DNA from: Planctomyces sp.
Lineage (GTDB): Bacteria > Planctomycetota > Planctomycetia > Planctomycetales > Planctomycetaceae
Direction: 5' to 3'
Length of the DNA: 64,000 bases
Assembly: GCA_019636235.1 (NCBI GenBank)
Contig: JAHBXW010000001.1
Location: 248,001-312,000, forward strand
Numbering within the stretch: the first letter of the stretch is position 1; each line of letters starts with the position of its first letter. The notes under the pieces are model-generated. The model was not told where the DNA came from. It did no database searches and saw nothing but the letters and a program-made list of their open reading frames with translations. A program made the translations under genes and the position numbers. Below, piece by piece: positions 29,676 through 38,849 of the stretch.

Positions 29676-30554
29676 ATGCGACCGTTCGCCCTGTGCCTGC
29701 TCGCCCTGCTTCCGCTCGGCGCCGCCGTCGCCGAGGCCCAGTCCAGCCCCCGCTACTATCCGCTCGATCATCGCGTCCCCGGCCAGGCCGGCCAGTGGCA
29801 GACGACCATCGACCGGACCCGGCAGGGGAAACTGCAGGTCGTCGAGTTCCTGCTGCCCGATGGCGGGCATGTCAGCCACGCGGCGGGCTCTGATGAGGCG
29901 CCGATCGCCGCACCGGCAACGACCGATCTGCTCGTGGGCCGCGTGCACCGCTTCCGCATCAGCGATCTCGAGGAGTTCCCCGGAATCGAGCTGTATCCCA
30001 GCGTCGAGATGCTGGATCACCTCCACGCGCCCGCCGGGCTGGAGCGGGACTTCCCGGTTCCGATCGCCATCACCGCCGAGGACATCGAGGCGGCCATCCA
30101 GAACCGGCTGGTGACGAAAGTGGTCTACCTGGAACAGCCCGATCTGGCGCTGCCCGAGCCGCAGAACGATGGCCCGCATACGACGGAGTTCTCGCCCCGC
30201 GCCAATCTGCTGAAGGTGGCGGACGAGCGCGGCCGGCCGATCGCCATTCTGAGGTTGGGCGGGCGGCGTCCCGATCCGAGAACCGGACACGCGGACTTCT
30301 CCGACGTTGAGGTGATCGCCCCCATCACTCCCTCGCCGGCCAAAGTGCGGGTCTCCACGCCCGCCGCCCCGCGAACGACGCCCCAGCCATTGACGGCCCC
30401 GCCCACCGCGCCGCCAGCCGCCGCGGAACGCCTGCCGCTCGAGCAGCCGGCCCCGGACGAGCCGGCTGGCGATAACGACTCCTCCGATCCGCCGCCGGTC
30501 GAGCTGGACACGCCTGACGGGCCTCGCCCGTTCCCCGCGGACACGGACTTCTGA
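29676..30554 (+). CDS. Secreted protein with the same planctomycete domain (paralogue 2)
   Basis: A 292-residue protein with a signal peptide (RPFALCLLALLPLGAAVAEA). The core matches the upstream gene: RVHRFRISDLEEFPGIELYP, VPIAITAEDIEAAIQNRLVT, KVVYLEQPDLAL, and a middle segment with KVADERGRPIAILRLGGR, the equivalent of [13 protein letters not shown] there. The C-terminal third is Pro/Ala-rich and probably disordered. It begins right after a strong terminator, so it needs its own promoter or read-through. The function is unknown. Confidence 0.8.
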   Translation: MRPFALCLLALLPLGAAVAEAQSSPRYYPLDHRVPGQAGQWQTTIDRTRQGKLQVVEFLLPDGGHVSHAAGSDEAPIAAPATTDLLVGRVHRFRISDLEEFPGIELYPSVEMLDHLHAPAGLERDFPVPIAITAEDIEAAIQNRLVTKVVYLEQPDLALPEPQNDGPHTTEFSPRANLLKVADERGRPIAILRLGGRRPDPRTGHADFSDVEVIAPITPSPAKVRVSTPAAPRTTPQPLTAPPTAPPAAAERLPLEQPAPDEPAGDNDSSDPPPVELDTPDGPRPFPADTDF

Positions 30555-30615
30555 CCCGCGACGCGACGAATCGCAGGGCCCGCGCGGATCACCTCAGCAC
30601 ATTCGGGAGGACGAC

Positions 30616-32043
30616 ATGAGTGAGCTTCGCAATCAGTCGATGCGGCGCCGGGCCGGTTCCGCCGGACTTCGGCTCGCAGGAATCTCCGCGCTGGCCGGAA
30701 TGACGTTCGCCAGCGGCTGCACAAGTCTGCCGCGATTCCTGTCGGATGCGGGGGGCCGGAACAGGGAAGCGCGCGTCGCTCAAGCCGACCCATTCGCCGC
30801 CGCCGCGACGAACGACGAACGCGCATCGGTCAGCCCGCCGCCCCGCGCCGCCCAGAGCGTGCAGCAGGCCGCCGGCCACAACGACGGAGTCGCTGTCATC
30901 CAGCAGCTCTCTCATGAGGAACTGGAGGAGCCGGCCGAACTGCCGCGGGTTCCGCAAACGCGGCCCTGGGCCTCGGACCTTGAACAGACGGCCGTCATTC
31001 CCAGCGTCAACACGGCGGCGATCGCCGCGGCCGTGGCGCATGCTCCCTGCCCGCGCGTGCATGTCGACCTTCCGGGCTGTCCGCAGGACGGCTGCCAGAG
31101 CCCGCTGCCCGGGGCCGTGGGGGTCGGCTTTGAGAACGGGCGCGACGAATACGTCTGCGACGGCGGCGATCACGGCCTGCCAGTCCACTTCCAGCGGGGC
31201 GTCGTCGCCGGTCTGGAGAACGAAGACACTGTGGCGACGTACGTCGATGAATCGGGTCGGCGGCGGGTGAAGCCTTCGAATCAGGTCTGCGTTTACGCGC
31301 CCCGCTTCGGGGTTGCCCGCGCCGTCACCGAAGCGATCGAGGACTACAACGTCGACCGCGCGCTGGGCGCGCACGACGGCGTCAAGATCGCGGGCTTCAC
31401 GAACCGGACCGGCATCACCGAACGGGCCAAAATCGACGCCCTGTCCGCACTGCGGACGCGCGACCGGCTGAGCGGGATGAACTCCGCGCAGCAGGACGGC
31501 GAGGTGGCCTACGACCTGAAGCCCAACACGCATGCGAAGCTCGTCAACGCCTTCCAGGACTACGCCTTCGCGCCGACATTCACGATGGACATTGTCGCTG
31601 ATCCGCGGGTCATCGATCTGATGGTCGCCGCGAACGAGTGGTCCACCAACCAGGCGCCGCGAATCGTCGCCAAAGACCTCGCGGGTCAGCAGGTGTCGGC
31701 CGCGTTCGTCGCCGAAGAGGTCGTCGGCGTCGAGGACCGCCGGGCGCCGGGCGAGCTGCAACTCGTCAAACTGGCGGATCGCGGGTCCGCGAAGCTGGGC
31801 GACGTGGTGTCGTTCTCGCTGCGGTTCAGCAACCTGGGGGGCAAACCGCTGACGGACGTGCAGGTCATCGACAACCTGTCGCCGCGGCTGGAGCTGCTGG
31901 AAGAGACGGCCGAGTGGGATCTCGAGGGCGAGCTGGAGGTCGTCGACAACGGCCGGCAGGGGACGGTGATCACCTTCCGGCTGGCCGAGCCGCTGCAGGG
32001 CCAGGCGAGCGGCGTGCTGACGTTCCAGTGCCGCGTGCGGTGA
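30616..32043 (+). CDS. DUF11-domain lipoprotein
   Basis: A 475-residue protein behind GGGAGG. The N-terminus has a lipobox (ISALAGMTFASGC). A disordered stretch to about residue 120 precedes a segment with a CPRVHVDLPGCPQDGC cluster. The C-terminal domain (about residues 375-475) is DUF11-like: LVKLADRGSAKLGDVVSFSL, RFSNLGGKPLTDVQVIDNLS and ITFRLAEPLQ. DUF11 domains are extracellular beta modules. The gene closes the three-gene run of envelope proteins; none has a known role. It is convergent with the HAD gene 46 bp away. Confidence 0.87.
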   Translation: MSELRNQSMRRRAGSAGLRLAGISALAGMTFASGCTSLPRFLSDAGGRNREARVAQADPFAAAATNDERASVSPPPRAAQSVQQAAGHNDGVAVIQQLSHEELEEPAELPRVPQTRPWASDLEQTAVIPSVNTAAIAAAVAHAPCPRVHVDLPGCPQDGCQSPLPGAVGVGFENGRDEYVCDGGDHGLPVHFQRGVVAGLENEDTVATYVDESGRRRVKPSNQVCVYAPRFGVARAVTEAIEDYNVDRALGAHDGVKIAGFTNRTGITERAKIDALSALRTRDRLSGMNSAQQDGEVAYDLKPNTHAKLVNAFQDYAFAPTFTMDIVADPRVIDLMVAANEWSTNQAPRIVAKDLAGQQVSAAFVAEEVVGVEDRRAPGELQLVKLADRGSAKLGDVVSFSLRFSNLGGKPLTDVQVIDNLSPRLELLEETAEWDLEGELEVVDNGRQGTVITFRLAEPLQGQASGVLTFQCRVR

Positions 32044-32089
32044 CGGGGACCAGAGCGCCGGCAGCGCCGCTCGCGCCGAGCGGACGGGG

Positions 32090-32941
32090 TCAGGCGATCG
32101 CGGAGAGCGCGGGCCGCTGCGGGCTGAGTCGCCAGGGAGGCGCCCAGCGTCGCCGGTCGAGCGTCGTGGCCAGCGCGCCCAGCGAGTCGACGACCAGCTC
32201 GGGCCGGAAGGCATACCGCGGGAGATCTTCGGCGCGCGTGCCCCCGCTCAGAACGAGGATTGTGTGCATGCCCAGCTGCACGCCGCCCAGGATGTCGGTC
32301 TCCATCGTGTCGCCGATCATGGCGGCATCGGCCGGGTCGAGCCCCAGCTCTTCGCAGGCCGCGCGCATCATGATCGGGTTCGGCTTGCCGACGCTGAAGG
32401 CCTTGATGCCGGTCGCGGCCTCGAGCATGGCGACCATCGCGCCGCAACCAGGCCGGATGCCGTGCTGCGTCGGACAGTTCGGGTCCAGATTCGTGGCGAT
32501 CAGCTTCGCCCCGTTCGAGATCATCCGCACGGCGGCCTCGACGAGTTCGAGGTTGAACGTGCGTCCTTCGCCCACGACGACGTAATCGGGATCGTGATCC
32601 ACGACGGCGTAGCCGTTCTGGTGCAGGGCCGTCAGCAGCCCCCCTTCGCCGATCACGAACGCCGTGCCCCCCGGCTTTTGCTGGGCCAGGAACCGCGCCG
32701 TGGCCATCGCGCAGGTGAACACGTCGTCATCCTCGGCCGGCACGCCCATGCGGCTCAGCTTGGCGACGACGTCGCGTCGCGTCCGCTGGCTGTTGTTCGT
32801 CAGAAACCGGAAAGGGATGCGCCGTTCGCGCAGCCTGCGGATGAAGAGGTCCGCGCCGGGGATCAACGCCGATCCCCGGTACAGAACGCCGTCCATGTCA
32901 ATCAGATACCCGTGACGCCTCAGCGTCGTCCGTCGCGCCAT
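32090..32941 (-). CDS. HAD-IIA family phosphatase (NagD-like)
   Basis: The chosen start (ATG at 32941) comes one base after the stop of a short upstream frame, as TGA-A-ATG, and gives 283 residues; an in-frame Met at 32953 is the alternative. HAD motif I is LIDMDGVLYRG, motif II FLTNNSQRTRRD, motif III GKPNPIMM and motif IV MIGDTMETDI, with the IIA cap between II and III. Family enzymes remove phosphate from small sugar or nucleotide phosphates in the cytosol. It follows the UDP-glucuronate decarboxylase on the same strand. Confidence 0.9.
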   Translation of the reverse strand: MARRTTLRRHGYLIDMDGVLYRGSALIPGADLFIRRLRERRIPFRFLTNNSQRTRRDVVAKLSRMGVPAEDDDVFTCAMATARFLAQQKPGGTAFVIGEGGLLTALHQNGYAVVDHDPDYVVVGEGRTFNLELVEAAVRMISNGAKLIATNLDPNCPTQHGIRPGCGAMVAMLEAATGIKAFSVGKPNPIMMRAACEELGLDPADAAMIGDTMETDILGGVQLGMHTILVLSGGTRAEDLPRYAFRPELVVDSLGALATTLDRRRWAPPWRLSPQRPALSAIA

Positions 32942-32942
32942 T

Positions 32943-33179
32943 TCACTTGCCATCGATATCGAATTCGCCGCCGAGCGCGACATGGTCCCTGCGTCCCAGC
33001 AGGTCGGAGAATTCCGAGCGAACGGCGAATGCGTCCTGATCCTGCACATGGCAAGTTGCATGCCGGGGGCGAAGCGGCGGGCGGCCGCCATCCTCAAGCC
33101 GAGTCCGGTGCTTGGGTTTCAACGGGCGGACGCGAAACAGGCGCGACGCGGCCAGCGCGAGGGCGCTGCCCGTGTACAA
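32943..33179 (-). CDS. Possible small protein between uxs and HAD genes
   Basis: A 78-codon frame with a TTG start at 33179 and AGGG 5 nt upstream. It begins 43 bp after the preceding gene's stop and ends one base before the HAD start. Third positions are GC-rich in the manner of real genes here, and the C-terminal half (FAVRSEFSDLL, HVALGGEFDIDGK) looks like folded protein. Against it, the start is rare and I know no relative. If real, it is part of the same transcript and is translationally coupled to the HAD gene. Confidence 0.35.
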   Translation of the reverse strand: MYTGSALALAASRLFRVRPLKPKHRTRLEDGGRPPLRPRHATCHVQDQDAFAVRSEFSDLLGRRDHVALGGEFDIDGK

Positions 33180-33221
33180 GGCAGCCCTGCGTGCGCGCCG
33201 GTCACTTCCGCCGGGCCGGTC

Positions 33222-34160
33222 TCATGACGAGAACTGCGTTTTGCGGTAGTAATCGATCGTCCGCGACAACCCCGTGCGGAGGTCGATCTTCGGCTCCCAG
33301 TTGAGCAGCCGGCGGGCCTTGGAGATGTCGGGGCAGCGCTGACGCGGATCGTCCTGGGGCAGGGGCCGGTGCTCGATCGTGGCCTTCGAGCCCGTCACAT
33401 CCAGCACCGTTTGCGCGAGTTCGAGCATCGTGTTCTCGACCGGATTGCCGACGTTCACCGGACCGATGTCGCCATCCTGATCCATCATCCGGATCAGCCC
33501 CTCGACGAGGTCATCGACATAGCAGAACGAGCGAGTCTGCTGTCCCTCGCCATAGACGGTCAGCGGTTCGCCGCGCAGCGCCTGCATGATGAAGTTCGAC
33601 ACGACGCGCCCGTCGTTCGGATCCATCCGCGGCCCGTACGTGTTGAAGATCCGCACGATCCGGATCTCGACGCCGTGCGCCAGGTGGTAATTCATGCACA
33701 GCGATTCCGCGACTCGCTTGCCCTCGTCGTAGCAGGACCGCGGGCCCAGCGGATTGACGTGCCCCCAATAGTCCTCGCGCTGCGGATGCACCTCCGGATC
33801 GCCGTACACCTCCGACGTCGACGTGTGCAGCAGCCGCGCGCGGCAGCGCTTGGCGAGCCCCAGCATGTTGACCATGCCGACCGTCGACGTCTTGATCGTC
33901 TTGATCGGGTTGTACTGGTAGGCCACCGGGGACGCGGGGCAGGCCAGGTTGTAGATCTGCTCCGCCTCGATGTAGATCGGATGCACAATGTCGTGACGGA
34001 TCAATTCGAAGTTCGAACTGCCCAGCAGATGCGCGATGTTCGCCTTGCGTCCGGAGAAATAGTTGTCGAGGCAGATCACCTCGTCGCCGCGGTCGAGCAG
34101 CCGTTCGCAGAGGTGGCTGCCGAGGAAACCCGCGCCACCCGTCACCAGAATCGTCGTCAT
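33222..34160 (-). CDS. UDP-glucuronic acid decarboxylase (UDP-xylose synthase)
   Basis: The start at 34160 (GGAG upstream) gives 312 residues. It is an extended short-chain dehydrogenase: NAD loop [11 protein letters not shown] (7-17), STSEVYGDP (114-122) and the catalytic pair Y144-x3-K148 in [29 protein letters not shown] and [14 protein letters not shown] are typical of UDP-glucuronate decarboxylases. It converts UDP-glucuronate to UDP-xylose for surface polysaccharides. The open frame upstream of 34160 has no family similarity. The nearest glycosyltransferase in this window is more than 13 kb away. Confidence 0.93.
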   Translation of the reverse strand: MTTILVTGGAGFLGSHLCERLLDRGDEVICLDNYFSGRKANIAHLLGSSNFELIRHDIVHPIYIEAEQIYNLACPASPVAYQYNPIKTIKTSTVGMVNMLGLAKRCRARLLHTSTSEVYGDPEVHPQREDYWGHVNPLGPRSCYDEGKRVAESLCMNYHLAHGVEIRIVRIFNTYGPRMDPNDGRVVSNFIMQALRGEPLTVYGEGQQTRSFCYVDDLVEGLIRMMDQDGDIGPVNVGNPVENTMLELAQTVLDVTGSKATIEHRPLPQDDPRQRCPDISKARRLLNWEPKIDLRTGLSRTIDYYRKTQFSS

Positions 34161-34602
34161 GTCAGTTCTCCAGACGCCTTGAAACGGGGGGATCGTAGGG
34201 ATTGCAGACGTTTTTCGGGAGCGCGACGCGGGATTGTCCGCATCGCGCCGTCGGAACGCCCGACGATTCGGGGAATCCTCAGCAGTTTCGGCTTGCACGG
34301 CCGTCCGCCGCGAAGCGACCTGCTGCATCCGGAATGTTGACGCCGATCGGCGGCACGCCCGCAATCGTCATGTCTTGCGTCCGCCGCGCAGATTGCCAAA
34401 GCATCCCGTTCGGATCGGGATCGCGGAATTCCGGACGGCGGCGAGCCGCAACAATTGCAGGCGGTCCGTTCCCGCCTGATGATGCTCAACCGTCGGCCTG
34501 ATGAGCCGCGCCGCCGCAGGGAATGATGCGGTTCATACGACGCAGGACGTTCCGATCGAGACCGGTCGGAACGCGGACACCCGCTGAGACTGGAGCAGTC
34601 TG
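34161..34602. other. Intergenic region, uxs / small protein gene
   Basis: These 442 bases between divergent genes hold short overlapping frames in several phases, none with consistent codon bias or a ribosome-binding site. The only clear structure is an inverted repeat at 34548-34573 near the right end. I see no RNA gene and no convincing promoter. Confidence 0.45.
34548..34573. repeat. Inverted repeat upstream of the small gene at 34603
   Basis: CGTTCCGA (34548-34555) and TCGGAACG (34566-34573) form a perfect 8-bp stem around a 10-base loop, 29 bp before the start codon at 34603. No T-run follows. It could be an operator or a leader hairpin. Confidence 0.45.
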
Positions 34603-34854
34603 ATGATCGGCGACCTCTGCCATCTCGAGTTGATCGAATCTCCCAAACTTCCGCCGCGGACGCTGGTGGCGCCGCTGCTGGTCGTGCGCGAGATCCGAGC
34701 CGCGCTGGGACGGATCGACCTCAACATCCAGATCGGCGTCACCGAAGAAGTGCTGATCTCGTCGGACCTGTTCGAGGCCTTCGGCCAGTGGACGGCCCGC
34801 GAAGAGGGTCAGACCGATGAAGAGCCGCAGGCGCCGGACGCGGATCTGAACTGA
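34603..34854 (+). CDS. Small protein of unknown function
   Basis: An 83-residue frame with GGAG upstream and strongly GC-biased third positions matching neighbouring real genes. The protein is acidic, with alternating hydrophobic segments (TLVAPLLVVREIRAALG, LNIQIGVTEEVLI) and a charged tail. There is no signal peptide, transmembrane helix or known motif. It is followed by the zinc-ribbon gene 192 bp on. Confidence 0.55.
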   Translation: MIGDLCHLELIESPKLPPRTLVAPLLVVREIRAALGRIDLNIQIGVTEEVLISSDLFEAFGQWTAREEGQTDEEPQAPDADLN

Positions 34855-35009
34855 CCGGAGGCTGCCGTCGGTGCGGCTTGCGGGCCGCGCCCGACTGTTC
34901 GGCTCGACCGTGTGGCCCGGGCTCTGGCGCCGCCCGGAGATCGGCTGTTTCCCCGTCGCCCCCGCCATTTGTGAGCTAAGGTCGAAGGGGGGACGGCGTT
35001 TGATCGTGC

Positions 35010-35045
35010 AGACGCGTCCCCGCCGGAATCCGACGCGGGGCGTCT
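35010..35045 (+). promoter_or_regulatory. GC-rich leader hairpin overlapping the ribosome-binding site
   Basis: AGACGCGTCCCCGC (35010-35023) pairs with GCGGGGCGTCT (35035-35045), with a two-base bulge. The start codon is at 35047, and the only Shine-Dalgarno-like sequence (GGGG, 35037-35040) is inside the right arm. Folded, the hairpin would hide the initiation site of the zinc-ribbon gene. Confidence 0.4.
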
Positions 35046-35046
35046 C

Positions 35047-35538
35047 ATGTCCAACTGCCGACGCTGCGGCGCGCCGCAGGCGCTGGAATTGAAGAACGGC
35101 CGCGTCGTCTGCGAGTTCTGCGCCACGTCCTCCCTGCCGCTGGCCGGCAGCGGTCTGCTCGAGGACATCATCGATCTCGGGTGCGAGGCTCAGACGGACT
35201 GCCCGGGCTGCGGAACCCGGCTGCGCTCGGGACTCATTGAAGGCCAAGCCGTCGCCTGGTGTTCCGATTGCCGGGGGATGCTGTTCGCTGATGTCGCATT
35301 CGCGGCCGCCGTGCGGATCCGCCGGGCCGCGTTTGGAGAGTACGGCCGGGCCCCGCGTCCGCTTGATCCGCAGGCCCTGGAACGCCGCATCGCGTGCAGC
35401 CGCTGCCGCCGACCGATGCAGGTGCATCCGTATTACGGGCCGGGCAACGTCGTTGTCGACTCCTGCTATCCCTGCGGACTCGTGTGGATCGACGCGGGCG
35501 AACTCGTGCAGATCGAACAGGCGCCAGGCCGGCGCTGA
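35047..35538 (+). CDS. Triple zinc-ribbon (TFIIB-type) protein
   Basis: A 163-residue protein made of three zinc-ribbon units, each a pair of CxxC: C4/C7 with VVCEFC; DCPGCGTRL with VAWCSDCRGMLF; ACSRCRRPM with DSCYPCGLVWIDAGEL. The last two match the zf-TFIIB family (C-x2-C ... C-x2-C-G-x-W-h-D). It is likely cytosolic, binding three zinc ions. Such proteins are common without known role; nucleic-acid or protein binding are both possible. Its only ribosome-binding-site candidate lies in a stable hairpin. Confidence 0.85.
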   Translation: MSNCRRCGAPQALELKNGRVVCEFCATSSLPLAGSGLLEDIIDLGCEAQTDCPGCGTRLRSGLIEGQAVAWCSDCRGMLFADVAFAAAVRIRRAAFGEYGRAPRPLDPQALERRIACSRCRRPMQVHPYYGPGNVVVDSCYPCGLVWIDAGELVQIEQAPGRR

Positions 35539-35630
35539 GCGTGAATATCGTGAGGCGCGATCGAGCGAGACGTGTCGCCGCCGCCCCGACAGTCGAACCG
35601 GTCGCCCGGTTCGGGCTCTGATCAGAGCGC

Positions 35631-37514
35631 CTACAACCGCGGCCGCTGGCGTTCCGGCGCCTGGGGCGCCGCCTGCATCTGCTGCTGCCGCATTTCATCT
35701 TCCGCCAGCAGCAGCCGGGCGACTTCCTCATCGGAAGCGTTGTTCCCGAGGTCCATGCCGGCGACCGCCATGTGGTACTCCTGCCACTGCCATCCCAGTT
35801 CGTGCTGGAGTTCCCGCTGAGCCAGCATCGCCCAGGGCGTGCCGGGATGTTCATCGATGACGCGGCTGAGGTACATCCGCGCCTGGTCGGCGCGCTGCTT
35901 GACGAGCGGGCCGACCTTCGCGATGTCGATGTCCTTCGAAGGCGCGATCCGCCAGTGGTTGTTCTTCGCGTCGCTGAACGTGGCCGGACTGACCTTCATG
36001 TCGGCCAGCATCCGGTTGTAGCCGTCGTACCGGGTGTGCATCGCCAGCAGCCGCCCCAGGGCCAGGTCGAAAGCCGCCCGCCAGCGCGACTCTTTCAGAT
36101 TCGGACGCGATTTCTCGCCTTCCTTCAGCACCTTGTACAGCTCGTCGATCCGGTAGAAGACCGTCGCCACCGGCCGCTGAGCTTCCGTCAACTGCGTGCG
36201 CAGCACGTTGTCGTTGAACGCGCGGAATTCCGTCTGGGGCAGCATGAACCGCTCCCCCTTGAGAGTCATCTCCGCCGCGCGGACCAGCGCCATCTTGGAC
36301 GGATGCTTGGCGATCTCCGATTCCTGGACCTTCACCGGGCGGTAATCCGGCGTGTAGTCCCGCATCACGGCGGGATCGAACTGCCGGCCGTGCGTGTCCT
36401 CGGCGATCAGGTAGCGGCCTCCGGTTTCCGCGCACAGCCGCGTCAGCGCGTAAGGGCCGTAATTCGCCGAAATGCGTTCCGAACGCCAGTCGCCGCCGCC
36501 CCAACTGGGAAGCTGCAGGCCCTCAGGAAACGCCGTTTCCGGCCCCTGATCGACTTCAATGTCTTCCTCGAATCCGTCCGCGTACTTCCAGCGGACGTAG
36601 CCGATCTTCTGCCCGAACACCGCCGCGTTGCCCACGACGTACACCCGCACGCCGTAGCGCTTGCAGAGCGAAATGACTTCTTCGAGCTGCGCCTCCGCGT
36701 CATCGCCGCGCTCGTCGGTGACGATGAACAGCAGCTTGTTCCAGCGGCCTTCGCTGCGTTTCCACTGCTTCCACTTGTCCACCGACATGCGGACAGCGGT
36801 GAAGACATTCTCAATGCCCGACTCATCGACCTCGATGCTCCGCACGGGCTCGATGAACTCGCGGACATCCTTGACCGGGTCTTTGGAGATCAGCTTCACC
36901 TGCTCGCCATAGCTGACGACGGCGGTGTGCAGCCCGTCGGTGTCCCCCAGGTCGCCCAGCTGACGGTAAACATTCTCGAACCGCTCGGTGATTTCACGCC
37001 GGCGGTCGTTCAGCGAACCGGAGGCGTCGAACAGCCACATCACCAGGGTTTGCCGCTCTTCAAGCGACTGCCGGATCTCGTGGGTGATCCGATCCATTGA
37101 ACCAGCGATGCCCCCGTCGACTTTGTCGCTCGTCCCGCGGACGGCGACCCGCGCGGTCAACTGGGCGTTCGACGGCAGGGGCACGGTGTCCGCGATCCGG
37201 GGCGCCTCCGGCAGAATGGCTTCCTGAATCTTTTGCTCGATCGCTGTCTCCGCCGGTCCGACATCCGCCGCCGCCGACAGCGAGGCCGAGGTCAGCGAGA
37301 GATTCTCGCCCGAGCCCATGCCGACCTGGTCGAACTTCGATACCGCGTTGAACTGAAACTCCTCAGGCCCAAGATCATCCATCAGCGAAGTGATCTCGGT
37401 CAGCGAATCGTCCTGCGCGGCCGACATCATCACGAAGTTCAACGGGATCAACATCGTCAGGTTGACGAGCAGACTCACGCCGAGTGCGGGCAGGCTCGTG
37501 GATCGGCTGGTCAC
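35631..37514 (-). CDS. Membrane-anchored VWA-domain protein
   Basis: A GTG at 37514 with GAGGAG just upstream is the best start and gives 627 residues; the open frame to 37730 is rejected as Cys/Arg-rich noise. A transmembrane segment lies at residues 8-30 (PALGVSLLVNLTMLIPLNFV). A von Willebrand A domain starts near 155 with the MIDAS motif DASGS at 163-167 and continues to about 330 (LLFIVTDERGDD; VRVYVVGNAAVFG). The C-terminal part is helical and ends in a charged tail. It is convergent with the zinc-ribbon gene. Its role is unknown, possibly metal-dependent adhesion or complex assembly at the membrane. Confidence 0.87.
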   Translation of the reverse strand: MTSRSTSLPALGVSLLVNLTMLIPLNFVMMSAAQDDSLTEITSLMDDLGPEEFQFNAVSKFDQVGMGSGENLSLTSASLSAAADVGPAETAIEQKIQEAILPEAPRIADTVPLPSNAQLTARVAVRGTSDKVDGGIAGSMDRITHEIRQSLEERQTLVMWLFDASGSLNDRRREITERFENVYRQLGDLGDTDGLHTAVVSYGEQVKLISKDPVKDVREFIEPVRSIEVDESGIENVFTAVRMSVDKWKQWKRSEGRWNKLLFIVTDERGDDAEAQLEEVISLCKRYGVRVYVVGNAAVFGQKIGYVRWKYADGFEEDIEVDQGPETAFPEGLQLPSWGGGDWRSERISANYGPYALTRLCAETGGRYLIAEDTHGRQFDPAVMRDYTPDYRPVKVQESEIAKHPSKMALVRAAEMTLKGERFMLPQTEFRAFNDNVLRTQLTEAQRPVATVFYRIDELYKVLKEGEKSRPNLKESRWRAAFDLALGRLLAMHTRYDGYNRMLADMKVSPATFSDAKNNHWRIAPSKDIDIAKVGPLVKQRADQARMYLSRVIDEHPGTPWAMLAQRELQHELGWQWQEYHMAVAGMDLGNNASDEEVARLLLAEDEMRQQQMQAAPQAPERQRPRL

Positions 37515-37873
37515 GATGTCACTCCTCGGGGACAAATCCCGACAGGGGGCGATTCCGCACGCCGCAGGGCGGCGACTGCTGCAAGATATCTCGTTCACTC
37601 TACAGCGGGGATCGGCCGACCGCCAGTTGTGCTGGCCGCAAGACATTGCCTGCCAGCGGGTAACGACGCACCGCCCCCCTGTGGAAGAATACCTCGGGAA
37701 TGGGCGGTCTGTTCGCCGCGATCCCGGCAATTCCCCCGGGTTTCCCGCAGCGGGACGGCTGCCTGCCGATCGCGGGCGTCGGCAAACCTGAGCAGCGGCT
37801 TTGCCTGCCTGGAACGATCGCGTTAATCTGAATCTGAATTGCGTTCCATTTTCCTTCGCAACATCTTTGCCCT
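37515..37873. other. Divergent intergenic region, VWA / NHL-like genes
   Basis: These 359 bases carry the GAGGAG site of the VWA gene at the left edge and a good sigma70-type promoter for the plus-strand gene near the right edge (37801-37829). Between them I see no convincing frame or RNA. Confidence 0.5.
37801..37829 (+). promoter_or_regulatory. Sigma70-type promoter of the NHL-like gene
   Basis: TTGCCT (37801-37806) and TAATCT (37824-37829) are separated by exactly 17 bases and lie 44 nt before the ATG at 37874. It is the clearest promoter-like sequence in the window. Confidence 0.45.
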
Positions 37874-38782
37874 ATGAACATTGTGACTCATGCGCCGGCC
37901 TGGCTGGCCGGTCTCGCCTGCCTGTTCACCGTCTGGCAGACGCCAGTAAACGCGGCCGACTGGCAGTACCCGCTGGGCGTCGCCATCGACTCCCAGGGCC
38001 GGGTTCTGCTTTCGGATCGTCGGTTCCACGGCGTCCTGGCGCTGCAGGACGGCGAGCTGACGCCCGTGTACGAGGGGCTGGCCACGTTTCGGACGCCCTT
38101 GAACGCGGTCTACTGCATCCATGTGGCCCGGGATGGAGCGATCTTCGTCGGCGATTCGGCGACGCGCGACGTGTACCGCTTGTCGCCCGAAGGGGAGTTG
38201 ACATCGCTGACGAGCGGGCACGACGGCCCGGCCCCGAAGGATGAGTACCGGCCAGGGAAAATCGGCGTCCCGACTCAAATCGCCAGCAACAGCCAGGGCG
38301 AGCTGTTCGTCACCGATCTCGAGCTGCAGCGGGTCTGGAAGCTGCCGGCTGCAGGGGGCGAACCCCAGGAATTCGCAGTGCTGGCGGGAGCCCGGGGCGT
38401 CGCTGTCGATGCGGAGAACAACGTCTGGATCCTGACGGCCCAGCCGCCCCACATTCGTCGGGTTTCTCCGGACGGCCAGACGACGACGGAGCTGGTGGCC
38501 GAGCGGACCTTCGAGTTTCCGCACCAGATCGCGATCCGCCAGGACGGCACGGCGCTGGTGACCGACGGCTACGGCAAGGCGGTCTGGGCGGTGACGCCGG
38601 AAGGGGCGACGTCTCGGCTCGCCTCGGGAGACCCGTTCGTCAATCCGGTCGGCCTGTGCCTTCGTGAGGACGGGATGACGGCCCTTGTCATCGACCCCAG
38701 AGCCCCGGGGCTGTTTGAAGTCGATACGGACGGCAAGGTGCAACGATTATACCCGCCAGCGAACGGAGCCGCGGCGCCCTGA
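37874..38782 (+). CDS. Exported NHL/SMP-30-like beta-propeller protein
   Basis: A 302-residue protein with a signal peptide (WLAGLACLFTVWQTPVNA). It has several propeller repeats of the form PxGVAIDSQGRVLLSD, with variants PTQIASNSQGELFVTD, ARGVAVDAENNVWILT, PHQIAIRQDGTALVTD and PVGLCLREDGMTALVID. It resembles NHL-repeat or SMP-30-type lactonase-like proteins, but I see no clear lactonase metal site, so binding is more likely than catalysis. It is located outside the cytoplasm. A sigma70-type promoter lies upstream. Confidence 0.87.
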   Translation: MNIVTHAPAWLAGLACLFTVWQTPVNAADWQYPLGVAIDSQGRVLLSDRRFHGVLALQDGELTPVYEGLATFRTPLNAVYCIHVARDGAIFVGDSATRDVYRLSPEGELTSLTSGHDGPAPKDEYRPGKIGVPTQIASNSQGELFVTDLELQRVWKLPAAGGEPQEFAVLAGARGVAVDAENNVWILTAQPPHIRRVSPDGQTTTELVAERTFEFPHQIAIRQDGTALVTDGYGKAVWAVTPEGATSRLASGDPFVNPVGLCLREDGMTALVIDPRAPGLFEVDTDGKVQRLYPPANGAAAP

Positions 38783-38849
38783 TCCCCGCGGTCTGGACTC
38801 GCGGTCCCGTGCTTGGAACTTTCGTTCCACACCGCAGCCTCGGGCTGCG

